From CAZWVM01 sp964637705 (GTDB taxonomy: Bacteria; UBA8481), in NCBI GenBank assembly GCA_964637705.1, contig CAZWVM010000028.1, positions 1-25,223 of the forward strand: a stretch of DNA of 25,223 nucleotides. Reading direction: 5' to 3'. Shown here in pieces: positions 13,254 through 23,924 of this stretch; position 1 is the first letter of the stretch; each line of letters starts with the position of its first letter. A model generated the notes under the pieces. That model did no database searches. It saw only the letters and a program-made list of their open reading frames with translations, and was not told the DNA's origin. A program made the translations under genes and the position numbers.

Positions 13254-14597
13254 GTGAACCTCGACTTCCTTCCATCGGCCCAAGCGGCGAGGCGCGTCGC
13301 CCGGCGCGTCCGCGCGGCCGGCGGCGAGGCCTTCCTCATCGGAGGCTGCGTCCGCGACCTCGTCCTCGGCCTGGAACCCCAGGACTACGACGTCGCGACG
13401 TCCTTCACCCCCGACGAGGTCCTCGCGCTCTTTCCCGGATCCAACGAGACCGGGAAGTCGTTCGGCGTGGTGAGGGTGCGAATGGGCGACGACGAGATCG
13501 AGGTCGCGACCTTCCGGCGGGACGGTCCGTACTCCGACGGTCGCCGCCCGGACTACGTCGAGTACACCTCCCTCCGCGAGGACATCCTCCGCCGCGACTT
13601 CACCATCAACGCCCTCGCCGCGGACGTCGAGACGGGAACGGTCATCGACTTCGTCGAGGGTCTCGCGGACCTCGAGCGGGGGATCGTGCGCGCGGTCGGA
13701 GACCCGGCGACGCGCTTCCGCGAGGACCGGCTGAGGCTCGTCCGCTGCGTGCGCTTCGCGCACCGGTTCGGCTTTCCGATCGAGGAGGCGACGCGCAGCG
13801 CGCTCCTCGCCCTCGCCCCGGAGATCCTGAGCGTCGCGGCGGAGCGCGTCTCCGACGAGCTGACCCGGATCCTCTGCCACGCCCCGTGCGGGCGCGGCGT
13901 CAGGCTCCTGGACGAGGTCGGGATCCTCGGCGCGATCCTCCCCGAGATCACGGCCATGAAGGGCGTGGAACAGCCGGTCCAGTTCCATCCCGAGGGGGAC
14001 GTCTTCGTCCACACCTGTCTCACGATGGACGAATTGGCGCCGGATCCGACGCCCGCCGTCGCCTGGGCGGCGCTCCTCCACGACGTCGGGAAACCGGGCA
14101 CCTTCGAGGAGGCTCCGGACCGCATCCGGTTCCACGGCCACGCGGAGCGCGGGGCGCGGATGGCCCGCGAAATCGGCCGCCGCTTTCGCCTCTCCAACGC
14201 CGTCATCGACCGCGTCGAGATCATCATCCTCGAGCACCAGCGCTTCGCGGACATCGACCGGATGCGTCCCGGGCGGCTGAAGAACTGGGCCGCGCAGCCC
14301 CATTTCGAGGAGCTCCTCGAGGTCCACCGCGCGGACTGCGCCGGGTCGCATCGCGACATGAGCGCCTACGAGACGGCGCGCGCGGCCTTGGAGGAGATCC
14401 GCCGGCTCGAGGCGATGCCCGACCCGGTCGTGACCGGGCACACGCTCATGAAGATGGGGCTCGCGCCCGGTCCGATCTTCCGCGACCTCCTCACGCGCGC
14501 CTACGAACTGCAACTGGAGGGGCGGATCGCGACCGAGGAGGAGGGGATCCGGCGCGTGCGCGCGATGATCGAGCGGCCCGCGGAATCGGACGCGTGA
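13254..14597 (+). CDS. cca: CCA-adding tRNA nucleotidyltransferase with HD domain
   Basis: This class II nucleotidyltransferase adds or repairs the 3' CCA of tRNAs. The 447 residues show the head motif LIGGCVRDLVLG and the catalytic DYDVAT, the ATFRRDGPYSDGRRPD loop, RRDFTINALA, the RFREDRLRLVRCVRFA neck motif, and an HD phosphohydrolase domain with LLHDVGKP in the C-terminal half. No GTG or ATG lies closer to the conserved domain, and the GTG at 13254 follows a TATGAT box by 6 nt. The stop overlaps the GTG of the next gene (GTGA). A much longer frame beginning at 10530 covers clpB out of frame and is not a real extension. The single tRNA gene in the window lacks CCA, consistent with need for the enzyme. 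Confidence 0.95.
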   Translation: MNLDFLPSAQAARRVARRVRAAGGEAFLIGGCVRDLVLGLEPQDYDVATSFTPDEVLALFPGSNETGKSFGVVRVRMGDDEIEVATFRRDGPYSDGRRPDYVEYTSLREDILRRDFTINALAADVETGTVIDFVEGLADLERGIVRAVGDPATRFREDRLRLVRCVRFAHRFGFPIEEATRSALLALAPEILSVAAERVSDELTRILCHAPCGRGVRLLDEVGILGAILPEITAMKGVEQPVQFHPEGDVFVHTCLTMDELAPDPTPAVAWAALLHDVGKPGTFEEAPDRIRFHGHAERGARMAREIGRRFRLSNAVIDRVEIIILEHQRFADIDRMRPGRLKNWAAQPHFEELLEVHRADCAGSHRDMSAYETARAALEEIRRLEAMPDPVVTGHTLMKMGLAPGPIFRDLLTRAYELQLEGRIATEEEGIRRVRAMIERPAESDA

Positions 14598-16030
14598 CGT
14601 TCCTCGCGCTCCTGCTCCTCGCCGCTCTCCTCCTACTCCTCGTCTCCGGCGTCGCCTTCCTCCTGAGGAACCGGGTCACCGATGTCGGCTCGATCCGCGA
14701 ACTCGTGCACGCGGGAGAGGAGACGAAGGCGTTGGCGCTATTGGAGGAGGTCGTGAGGCGCGAGCCGGAGAACGTCCCGGCGCGGTGGCTGCTCGCCCGC
14801 CTCCTCGAATCGCGCGGCGATCCCGACGGGGTGATCCGCGCCGCGCTGCCCCTCGTCGAGCCGTGGAACGCCCCGTCGCTTCCCGCGGGAACGCCCGCCC
14901 CCCGCCTGCCCGAGGACGTCTCGCTCGGCGACGTCGTGGAGCGGCTCGTCGAGGCCCACCTCGCGCTCGGCCGCTCCCGCGACGCCTTCGTCCTCGCCCG
15001 GCATGTCGTGCGCAACGTCCGCGTGGCCGGCGGGGCATCGGGCGCCCGCGAGGCCGTCTTCATCGAGCCGCGCCTCCTCGAGATCTGCGCCGAGACCGCG
15101 GAGCGTTGCGGAGACAGCCGCGAGGCGCTCGAGGCCTACGCCGCGCTCCGCGACGAGGGCGCCCTCTCCCCCGCGCGCTCCTTCGCCTTCGGGCGCCTGC
15201 TCCTGAAGGAGAATCGTCCCGACGAGAGCCTCGAGGCCCTGAAGACGGCCGCCGAGTTCCTGCCGGAGCGGAGCGACGTGAGGCTCGTCTACGCGGAGGC
15301 TCTCACCGCGGCGGGTCGGCACAAGGAGGCCTGGGAGGTCTACCGCGCGCTCTACGAGGGCGCGAGCGGCCGCGAGCGGATCCACGTGGGGCTCCTGTAC
15401 GCCGACACGCTCGAGGACGTGGGCAACCTCAAGGGCGCCGTCGCCGTGCTGGAGGAGATGGCCGGGATGGAGGAGGCGCGGCCGGGCGAGGCCGCCGAGA
15501 TGCTCTGCCGCATCGGCGACATCCACGTGAAACTCGAGAGTCCGGGCGAGGCGGAGGCGTGGTGGAGGAGAGCCCTGGAGAAGCAGGCGGACCATCCGGG
15601 GGCGTGCCGCCGCCTCGGAATCGCGGAGAAGCCCCGCAGCGCCGCGCACCTGGCGCGCCACGTGCGCTCTCTCGCCCCGGAGAATTTCCGCAAAATGTTC
15701 GAAGGCATCCTCGTCGACTGGGGTTATACTGTCGAGCACGTCCGTGAACCGGACCTGGACTCCCTGCGATTCGCCGTCTCGCGTTACGAGGACGGCAAGG
15801 ACCGGCGAAAGCTGGTCTGGGTCTCGCGCGGGGAGAGCGAGGTCGGGACCTTTCCCCTGCAGGACCTGAGGGCTGAGGTGCTCGGAAAAAACTTTGACGC
15901 GGGAGTCTTCATCACCATGTCCCACTACTCGTCCGCGGCCGTGAGCTTCGCGGCCCGGGCCCGATGCCTCGAGCTTTTCTCGCACGCCGAGCTCTTTCCG
16001 CTCGTCGAGCACATCGAGCTCCCCCGCTAG
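14594..16030 (+). CDS. Membrane TPR protein with a C-terminal Mrr-like domain (probably inactive)
   Basis: The 478-residue product begins with one membrane helix (about 3-23), so it is an anchored protein with most of its mass probably cytoplasmic. Residues about 30-350 are TPR-like helical repeats (EETKALALLEEVVRREPENV, SREALEAYAALR, GRHKEAWEVYRALYE, GDIHVKLESPGEAEAWWRRA). The last 119 residues resemble the Mrr-type restriction endonuclease fold: an opening LAPENFRKMFEGILVDWGY, then strands, then DAGVFITMSHYSSAAVSFA and a closing ELFSHAEL helix. In active Mrr domains the core strand reads QxK; here the equivalent is KLVWVSRG (406-413), so the catalytic lysine appears lost. It overlaps cca by GTGA and ends 2 nt before the secA ATG. 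Function unknown. Confidence 0.8.
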   Translation: MTFLALLLLAALLLLLVSGVAFLLRNRVTDVGSIRELVHAGEETKALALLEEVVRREPENVPARWLLARLLESRGDPDGVIRAALPLVEPWNAPSLPAGTPAPRLPEDVSLGDVVERLVEAHLALGRSRDAFVLARHVVRNVRVAGGASGAREAVFIEPRLLEICAETAERCGDSREALEAYAALRDEGALSPARSFAFGRLLLKENRPDESLEALKTAAEFLPERSDVRLVYAEALTAAGRHKEAWEVYRALYEGASGRERIHVGLLYADTLEDVGNLKGAVAVLEEMAGMEEARPGEAAEMLCRIGDIHVKLESPGEAEAWWRRALEKQADHPGACRRLGIAEKPRSAAHLARHVRSLAPENFRKMFEGILVDWGYTVEHVREPDLDSLRFAVSRYEDGKDRRKLVWVSRGESEVGTFPLQDLRAEVLGKNFDAGVFITMSHYSSAAVSFAARARCLELFSHAELFPLVEHIELPR

Positions 16031-16032
16031 AT

Positions 16033-18642
<2,610 letters not shown>

Positions 18643-18681
18643 GGCGAAGGTGCGGGGCGGCCGGGCGCGAGGCGAGGGGCG

Positions 18682-19155
18682 ATGACGAACAAGCATGACA
18701 TCCGGCGCGTTATGAAGGATCGCATCGCGCTCGTCGACCGCGCCGCGGATTCAGCCGCGATCCTCCGGCATCTCGAGGCTCTCGTCCCGCGCGACGGTCC
18801 CGTACTCGCCTTTCTCCCTCTCGCCGACGAACCGGACATCTCCCCTCTCGCGGACCGCCTCGCGGCCGAAGGGCGTCTCGTTCTCGTCGAGGGCCGCGGC
18901 GGCGGGGCGCACCTCGCGCCCGCCGCGTCCGCCCCGGTCCTCGCGCTCGTCCCGGGTCGCGCCTTCGACCGCCGCGGCACGCGGCTCGGGCGCGGCGGCG
19001 GCACGTTCGACCGCATCCTCGCGAAGCTCGCGTGTCCCCGGGCCGGTGTCGGCTACGACGAGCAGGTCGTCGAATCCCTGCCGGTCGAACCCCACGACGC
19101 GCCGCTCGACCTGCTCGTCACGCCGGGCGGCGTGATTCGCTTCCCGAAACCCTAG
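18682..19155 (+). CDS. 5-formyltetrahydrofolate cyclo-ligase, short form
   Basis: The enzyme (MTHFS, YgfA/Fau type) makes 5,10-methenyl-THF from 5-formyl-THF and ATP. The signature VPGRAFDRRGTRLGRGGGTFDR (90-111) and the ending GYDEQVVESLPVEPHDAPLD with LLVTPGG are typical. At 157 residues it is about 30-40 shorter than most members: the segment that usually carries the M-x-F and GI-x-EP substrate-binding motifs is reduced to a few residues between VLVEG and APVLAL. It may therefore be weak or altered in activity. The ATG at 18682 follows GAGGGG, 39 nt after secA, so it probably ends that operon. Its TAG stop shares the CTAG palindrome with the stop of the convergent gene. The symbol is left blank because naming differs. 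Confidence 0.85.
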   Translation: MTNKHDIRRVMKDRIALVDRAADSAAILRHLEALVPRDGPVLAFLPLADEPDISPLADRLAAEGRLVLVEGRGGGAHLAPAASAPVLALVPGRAFDRRGTRLGRGGGTFDRILAKLACPRAGVGYDEQVVESLPVEPHDAPLDLLVTPGGVIRFPKP

Positions 19156-21068
19156 ACGGATCCCCCGGCCCCCAGGCCCGCCGCGAGGTCCGCGATCTCG
19201 GCGAGCACGAGCTCGGTGACGACGGGCGCGAGGTGGTCGTAGCGCAGGAGCCGCGAGAGAACGTCGATGAGCGCGACCGCGTAGAGGACGCGCAGCTCGT
19301 CCGGGGGCACGCCGAGGATCTCGGCGGCCAGCGGCCGCAGCACGGCGGCGACGTCGCGGCGCCGCAGCATCGACGCCCTCACGTCGATGGAGCGGATCTC
19401 CTCCCTCGTCATGGAGCGCGCGAGCCTCTCGTCCATCCACCGCAGTTCCTCCGCGGGGCCGCTCGACGCGTCGAGCGTCTCGAACCTCAGGTCGGCCTCC
19501 AGCCGCGCGTAATCCTTGAGGACGAAGCCGGGGCCGGACTTGTAGAAGTCGACGAGGCAGACGGTGTCGAGGGAGTCCAGGAGGACGTTGCGGGCGTTGA
19601 GATCGCCGTGATGGAGGCCGAACGGGATGGAGTGCTTTTCGGCCGATCGTTCCCGCAGGAGCGCCCGGATCGCCACCACCGGGTTGCGCAGGCTCGTCCC
19701 GAGCGCGGGCGCCGCGAGCACGGCCGCGTCGGATCCGGCGCCCGGGAACCGCGACACGACGCAGCGCTCGATGTCCTTCAGCGCCGGGGCGATGTTGCGG
19801 AAGAGCAGGGAGGGGCGTCGCCTCGTGTTGCGCACGTGCCAGCCGTAGAGCACCTGCCGCATCAGGCGCTCCACCGCGCCGGCGAACTCCTCCGCCGTGA
19901 AGCGCGGATCCAGGTACATCTTCCGCAGGGAGAAAGGCGTCTCGTCCGCCGCGGCGGACCACGAGAGCCTCAGGGCGGCGGACCGAAGCCCGTAGGAATA
20001 GCCCTCGACGCGCGGGTGGAAGGACGGGTGAAGGAGCCCGGAGACGTAGCGCTCCATCTTCTCCTTCTCGATCGCGACCCGGTGCTTGCGGCCGATCTTG
20101 ACGAGGCAGGTGTTCTCGACATACGGACGCCGGGTGAGAAAGACGCGGTAGACGCGGTCGCCGGAGAACCCGCCGTGCGGATCGTCGATCTCGCGGAACT
20201 CGACGGCGGAGTAGCGGCTGAAGAGGTCCTGCGCGATCCGCTGCTGGTCCGCGGGCAGGTCGACGCCCGAGATTTTCGGGAGGGCGAGGCGCGATCCCAG
20301 GACGCGGTGGAATTCCTGCCGCGAGCGGCTCTCGGCGCCCTGGAAGAGGTCCGGGGTGACGGCGCGATAGAGGGAGCGGTAGACCGGGGAGAGCTTCGTC
20401 GCGCGACGGAGGCGCCCCATCGCGTCGGCGAAGGCATCCGCGTCTCCGCCCGCGACGAAGGCCTCGAGTTCCTCGAAGAACCTCAGCCGGTAGTCGGCGA
20501 CGTCGTTGGAGCGGAGGCGGGTGACGAGCTGCGAGAGGCTGTCGAGGTCCCCGAGAAGCGCGAAGCGGAGCGCCTCGAGGTAGTCGGCGCGCACGAGCGG
20601 CGCGGACTGGCCGTGCTCGTAGAGCCTCCGGATCTCGTCGGCGGCCTCGAGGTAGCGGCCGGTGACGAGCAGGATGCGGGCGAGCGTGAAGCGCGTCGTG
20701 AACTGGCTGTCGTCGCTCTCGAGCCGCGCGCGCAGGAGCGCCTCGGCCTCGCCGTACATCCCGTCCTCGATCAGCATGTCCGCGATCGCGGCCGCGTCGG
20801 TGGAGGCCCGTTTCAAGGCGAGGGCCTTGAGGCGCGCGTCGAGCGCGGCGGGGCGGTCGCCCATCTCGTAGAGGATCCGCGACATCTCGAACCACGCCAG
20901 CGCGTCGCCGGGCTCGTCCTCGAGGCGTTCCTTCGCGAGCCTCAGCGCGCCCCGCACGTCGCCGCCGGCCAGGCGCGCCCGCGCGCGCCTCACCTCCGGG
21001 GCCGCCGCCTCCGGGGCGCGCGCCCGCTCCCGCCTTTCCTCCTCGTCCTGCGGATCTCTCGTCGTCAT
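19152..21068 (-). CDS. TPR protein with a C-terminal kinase-fold (APH/choline-kinase-like) domain
   Basis: The 638-residue product has TPR-like repeats in about 25-190 (GDVRGALRLAKERLEDEPGDALAWFEMSRILYE, GMYGEAEALLRARLESDD, TGRYLEAADEIRRLYEH). Then comes a phosphotransferase-like domain. A lysine in ENTCLVKIGRK fits the ATP-binding beta-3 lysine, the catalytic loop is HGDLNARN (D489, N494), and LVDF (D507) is the metal-binding counterpart of DFG. All core kinase residues are thus present. I recall similar domains being annotated as TCAD9-type in bacterial conflict systems, but cannot confirm that here. No signal peptide or membrane helix. The ATG at 21068 is preferred over a frame reaching 21206, since a TAGATT box lies 10 nt before it. 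Substrate unknown. It stands alone, divergent from the LPS operon. Confidence 0.8.
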   Translation of the reverse strand: MTTRDPQDEEERRERARAPEAAAPEVRRARARLAGGDVRGALRLAKERLEDEPGDALAWFEMSRILYEMGDRPAALDARLKALALKRASTDAAAIADMLIEDGMYGEAEALLRARLESDDSQFTTRFTLARILLVTGRYLEAADEIRRLYEHGQSAPLVRADYLEALRFALLGDLDSLSQLVTRLRSNDVADYRLRFFEELEAFVAGGDADAFADAMGRLRRATKLSPVYRSLYRAVTPDLFQGAESRSRQEFHRVLGSRLALPKISGVDLPADQQRIAQDLFSRYSAVEFREIDDPHGGFSGDRVYRVFLTRRPYVENTCLVKIGRKHRVAIEKEKMERYVSGLLHPSFHPRVEGYSYGLRSAALRLSWSAAADETPFSLRKMYLDPRFTAEEFAGAVERLMRQVLYGWHVRNTRRRPSLLFRNIAPALKDIERCVVSRFPGAGSDAAVLAAPALGTSLRNPVVAIRALLRERSAEKHSIPFGLHHGDLNARNVLLDSLDTVCLVDFYKSGPGFVLKDYARLEADLRFETLDASSGPAEELRWMDERLARSMTREEIRSIDVRASMLRRRDVAAVLRPLAAEILGVPPDELRVLYAVALIDVLSRLLRYDHLAPVVTELVLAEIADLAAGLGAGGSV

Positions 21069-21078
21069 CCCGGGAACG

Positions 21079-21107
21079 AATCTACGTGAGACGGGGGAAA
21101 CGGGCAA
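21079..21107 (-). promoter_or_regulatory. Promoter of the TPR/kinase-fold gene
   Basis: Minus strand: TTGCCC (21107-21102), 17 bp, TAGATT (21084-21079), then 10 nt to the ATG at 21068. The TTGCCC -35 is shared with the promoter of the divergent LPS operon. No SD is present, so a leader of only a few bases is likely. Confidence 0.5.
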
Positions 21108-21148
21108 CAGGGGAACGGGTCCGCCCGCGCCGCGGCCGCGCCAATTCG

Positions 21149-21178
21149 TTGCCCTCCGCGCGCCGCTGGCATTAGACT
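21149..21178 (+). promoter_or_regulatory. Promoter of the LPS-core operon
   Basis: TTGCCC (21149-21154), 18 bp, TAGACT (21173-21178), then 6 nt to the ATG at 21185. No SD is visible. Its geometry matches the other leaderless-type promoters in the window. Confidence 0.5.
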
Positions 21179-21184
21179 GTGCCG

Positions 21185-21862
21185 ATGAAAGCGCGCCTCC
21201 TCTCATGGGCCGGGGCCCTGCTGCTCAAGGCCTTCGCCGCGACGTACCGGTTCCGGTACGAGAACGTGAGGTGCCTCAAGGATCATCTCGGCCGGGGCGG
21301 GGTGATCCTCCCCTTCTGGCACAACCGGCTGATCGGCGCCTGCGTCGCCCCGATCTTCCGCGATCTCGACACGGTCGTCGTCGTCTCGCGGCACAAGGAC
21401 GGCGAGATCATCACGGGGATCATGAGGTGGTTCCGCCACCGCGCCGTCCGTGGCTCGTCCGGAAAGGGCGGCGGCGAGGCGCTCCGCGAGATGGAGGAGG
21501 AGGTGAGGCGGGGCAGCGTCGTGGGGATCACGCCCGACGGCCCGCGCGGCCCGCGTTACGTCGTTCAGCCCGGCACCGCCGTCCTCTGCGAGCGGTCGCG
21601 GCGCCCCGTCATCCCCTTCCTCACGTTCTCGGCGCGGCGATGGAAATTCGACTCCTGGGACGCGTTCGAATTGCCGCAGCCCTTCAGCGAGATCACCCTC
21701 GTCTTCGGCAGGCCGATCGAGGCCTCGGGGGACGTCGAGACGACGCGGGCGAGGGTCGAGGAGGAGATGAAGCGGATGGTCGAGGAGGGCGAGGCGCGGT
21801 ACGGCCGACGACCGGATTTCCTCCCCGCGCCGGGCTCAGGGGCGCGGCGGGACCCCGCATGA
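21185..21862 (+). CDS. DUF374 lysophospholipid/lipid A-type acyltransferase
   Basis: This 225-residue protein belongs to the DUF374 branch of the acyltransferase superfamily, found in Gram-negative lineages beside LPS genes, where it is thought to acylate a lipid or lipid A precursor at the inner membrane. The conserved blocks are FWHNRL (44-49), SRHKDGEIIT (68-77), GSSGKGGGEAL (90-100) and TPDGPRGP (116-123). A short hydrophobic N-terminus (about 5-20) may touch the membrane. The ATG at 21185 is 6 nt after a TAGACT box; a GTG two codons earlier is possible but lies against the box. The stop overlaps the ATG of waaA (ATGA). Role in lipid A here is inferred from context. No LpxL/M homolog is visible. 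Confidence 0.88.
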   Translation: MKARLLSWAGALLLKAFAATYRFRYENVRCLKDHLGRGGVILPFWHNRLIGACVAPIFRDLDTVVVVSRHKDGEIITGIMRWFRHRAVRGSSGKGGGEALREMEEEVRRGSVVGITPDGPRGPRYVVQPGTAVLCERSRRPVIPFLTFSARRWKFDSWDAFELPQPFSEITLVFGRPIEASGDVETTRARVEEEMKRMVEEGEARYGRRPDFLPAPGSGARRDPA

Positions 21863-23055
21863 TCTACTCCCTCGGCCTCGCGCTCTACCTCCTCGCCGCC
21901 AGCCCCTTCTACCTCCTGCGCGTCCTGCGCGGCCGCTACCGGTCCAGTTTCTCCGCCCGGCTCGGCCGGGGACTCGGCGCGCCCGGCGCGGGGCGCACGG
22001 CCTGGATCCATGCCTGCTCGGTCGGCGAGGTCGAGGCCGCGGTACCGCTCGTCCGCCGCCTCGCGGCGGACGAGCCCGGGCGCCGCCTCATCGTCTCGAC
22101 GGTGACCGAGACCGGGCAGGAGCGGGCCCGCAAGCTCTTCCCGGAGCACGAGGTCCGTTACCTCCCGTTCGACTTCGTCTTCGCGGTGCGTCGGCACCTC
22201 GACGCCGCCGGCGCGCTCGAGGCCTTCTACATCATGGAGACGGAGATCTGGCCGAACCTGATCCGCGAGCTCGCGCGGCGCGGCGTCCCGGTCTTCATCG
22301 CCAACGGCCGGATCAGCGACCGCGCGTGGCCGCGCTACCGCCGCTTCGCCTTCCTCTTCCGTCCCATCCTCGCCCTGGTCTCCGCCGTCGCCGCGAGAAC
22401 GCCCCTCGACGCGGAACGGTTCCGCTTCCTCGCGGCCTCGAAGGTCGAGTCGGTCGGCAACATCAAGTATGACCGCCCCGCGGCCGCGGCGCCCGCGGAT
22501 CGCCCCGCGGGGCGCTTCGTTCTCTTCGGCAGCACGCACCCGGGCGAGGAGGAGATCTGCCTCCGTGTCTTCCGCGCGCTCGAGCGGGAATTTCCGGGCC
22601 TGCGCGCCATCCTCGCCCCGCGCCACATCGAGCGCGCCGGGGATCTCGCGGCGGCCGGCGGCGCCCTGCGCTCCCGGGGCTGGGGCGACGAGCCGATTCT
22701 CATCCTCGACACGCACGGCGAACTCGCGGGCTTCTACGCCATCGCGGACGCGGCCTTCGTCGGCGGATCGCTCGTCCCGGTCGGCGGGCACAATCCGCTC
22801 GAGGCCGCGGCCCACGGCGTGCCGGTGGCATGGGGCCCCCACGTCGCGAACTTCCGCGACGCCTGCGACGCCCTGGCCGGTCAGGGCGGATTCGCGGTGA
22901 AGAACGAGGGGGAACTGTTCGCCCTCCTCAGGCGCCTCCTGTCGGATCCCGGCGCGCGGCGCGCGGAGGGAGAGAAGGCGCGGCAGGTCGTGCTCGCGAA
23001 CCGCGGCGCGACGGAGCGGATGATCGCCTTCTTCGCGCGGAGCCCCCGTCCGTGA
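21859..23055 (+). CDS. waaA: 3-deoxy-D-manno-octulosonic acid (Kdo) transferase
   Basis: WaaA (KdtA) transfers Kdo from CMP-Kdo to lipid A precursor on the cytoplasmic face of the inner membrane. The 398-residue product has an N-terminal membrane anchor (about 4-22), the HACSVGE motif (51-57) of the acceptor side, TVTETGQE (80-87), METEIWPN (125-132), and FVGGSLVPVGGHNPLEAAAHG near 305-325 in the CMP-Kdo binding half. Length is slightly below the usual 420 because of a shorter C-terminus. The ATG at 21859 overlaps the stop of the DUF374 gene and its TGA overlaps the GTG of waaF. Whether one, two or more Kdo are added cannot be told. Confidence 0.95.
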   Translation: MIYSLGLALYLLAASPFYLLRVLRGRYRSSFSARLGRGLGAPGAGRTAWIHACSVGEVEAAVPLVRRLAADEPGRRLIVSTVTETGQERARKLFPEHEVRYLPFDFVFAVRRHLDAAGALEAFYIMETEIWPNLIRELARRGVPVFIANGRISDRAWPRYRRFAFLFRPILALVSAVAARTPLDAERFRFLAASKVESVGNIKYDRPAAAAPADRPAGRFVLFGSTHPGEEEICLRVFRALEREFPGLRAILAPRHIERAGDLAAAGGALRSRGWGDEPILILDTHGELAGFYAIADAAFVGGSLVPVGGHNPLEAAAHGVPVAWGPHVANFRDACDALAGQGGFAVKNEGELFALLRRLLSDPGARRAEGEKARQVVLANRGATERMIAFFARSPRP

Positions 23056-23924
23056 CCATCGCGATCCGCGTTCCGAACTGGCTGGGGGACGCCGTGATGG
23101 CGCGCCCGGCGGTCGAGGCGGTCGCCCGCGCCACCGGCACGGCGCCCGTCATCATCGCCGCGGCGTCGGTCGCCGCCGCCTTCCCGGATTTCCCGGTGAG
23201 GATCCTCGAGAGCCGCTTCGATGCCGACGCGTATCGCGCCGCCGGGGCCGAGATCATCCTGCTTCTCACTCATTCCTTCTCCTCGGCCCTCTCGGCGCGC
23301 CGCGCCGGCATCCGCGAACGGATCGGCTACGCCCGCCACCTGCGCTCGTGGCTCCTGACGCGCCCCGTCGTGCCGCTTCGGCCCGTGCCGCACCAGATCG
23401 ACGAGTACCTTCACCTGGTGCGCGAGGCCGGCTACCGCACGGGCGAGCGGGACCCGCGCCTGCCTCCACGCGCGAACCGTCCGATCGCGGGCGCCTACGT
23501 CGTCCTCGCGCCCGGCGCCCGGTACGGCGGCGCGAAGCGCTGGCCCGGGTTCGCCGCGCTCGGGGCGGCGCTCGCCGCGCGCGGCCGCGCCGTGGTCGTC
23601 CTGGGCGGAGCCGGGGAGGGATTCGACGGCCCGGGCATCGTCAACCTCGCCGGCCGGACGACGCTGGAGGAGGCCCTGGACCACGTCGCCCACGCCGACC
23701 TCGTCGTCTCGAACGACTCCGGGCTCGCCCACGCCGCGCGCGCCCTGGGCCGGCGCACCCTCGTCCTCTTCGGGCCGACCGACCCGGTCCGCACCGCGCC
23801 GCGGGGAGCGGAGATCCTCTCGGCAAACGCGTCGTGCGCCCCCTGCAACCTCCGCACCTGCCCGATCGATCACCGGTGCATGACCGGGATCGCGGTCGAG
23901 GTGGTTCTCGAGAGGATCGGATGA
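23052..23924 (+). CDS. waaF: Glycosyltransferase family 9, heptosyltransferase II type
   Basis: The 290-residue product is a GT9 enzyme that should transfer L-glycero-D-manno-heptose from ADP-heptose to the LPS inner core. The N-terminus RVPNWLGDAVMARP matches the WaaF signature (PNWLGDxVM), followed by the second-domain motifs LAPGARYGGAKRWPGF and SNDSGLAHAARALG. The end has C262, C265, C270 and C276 in the C-x2-C-x4-C-x5-C pattern. It is shorter than E. coli WaaF (about 348). The GTG at 23052 overlaps the waaA stop (GTGA); the frame to the left (22830) is a waaA shadow. It is coupled to the next GT9 by ATGA. Type II rather than other GT9 is a motif-based call. Confidence 0.9.
   Translation: MTIAIRVPNWLGDAVMARPAVEAVARATGTAPVIIAAASVAAAFPDFPVRILESRFDADAYRAAGAEIILLLTHSFSSALSARRAGIRERIGYARHLRSWLLTRPVVPLRPVPHQIDEYLHLVREAGYRTGERDPRLPPRANRPIAGAYVVLAPGARYGGAKRWPGFAALGAALAARGRAVVVLGGAGEGFDGPGIVNLAGRTTLEEALDHVAHADLVVSNDSGLAHAARALGRRTLVLFGPTDPVRTAPRGAEILSANASCAPCNLRTCPIDHRCMTGIAVEVVLERIG

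Noticed and set aside
10750..13275. Long minus-strand frame opposite clpB (about 841 residues)
   Set aside because: High-GC antisense shadow; composition dominated by Arg, Leu, Val, Asp and His with no motif, and clpB on the other strand is unambiguous.
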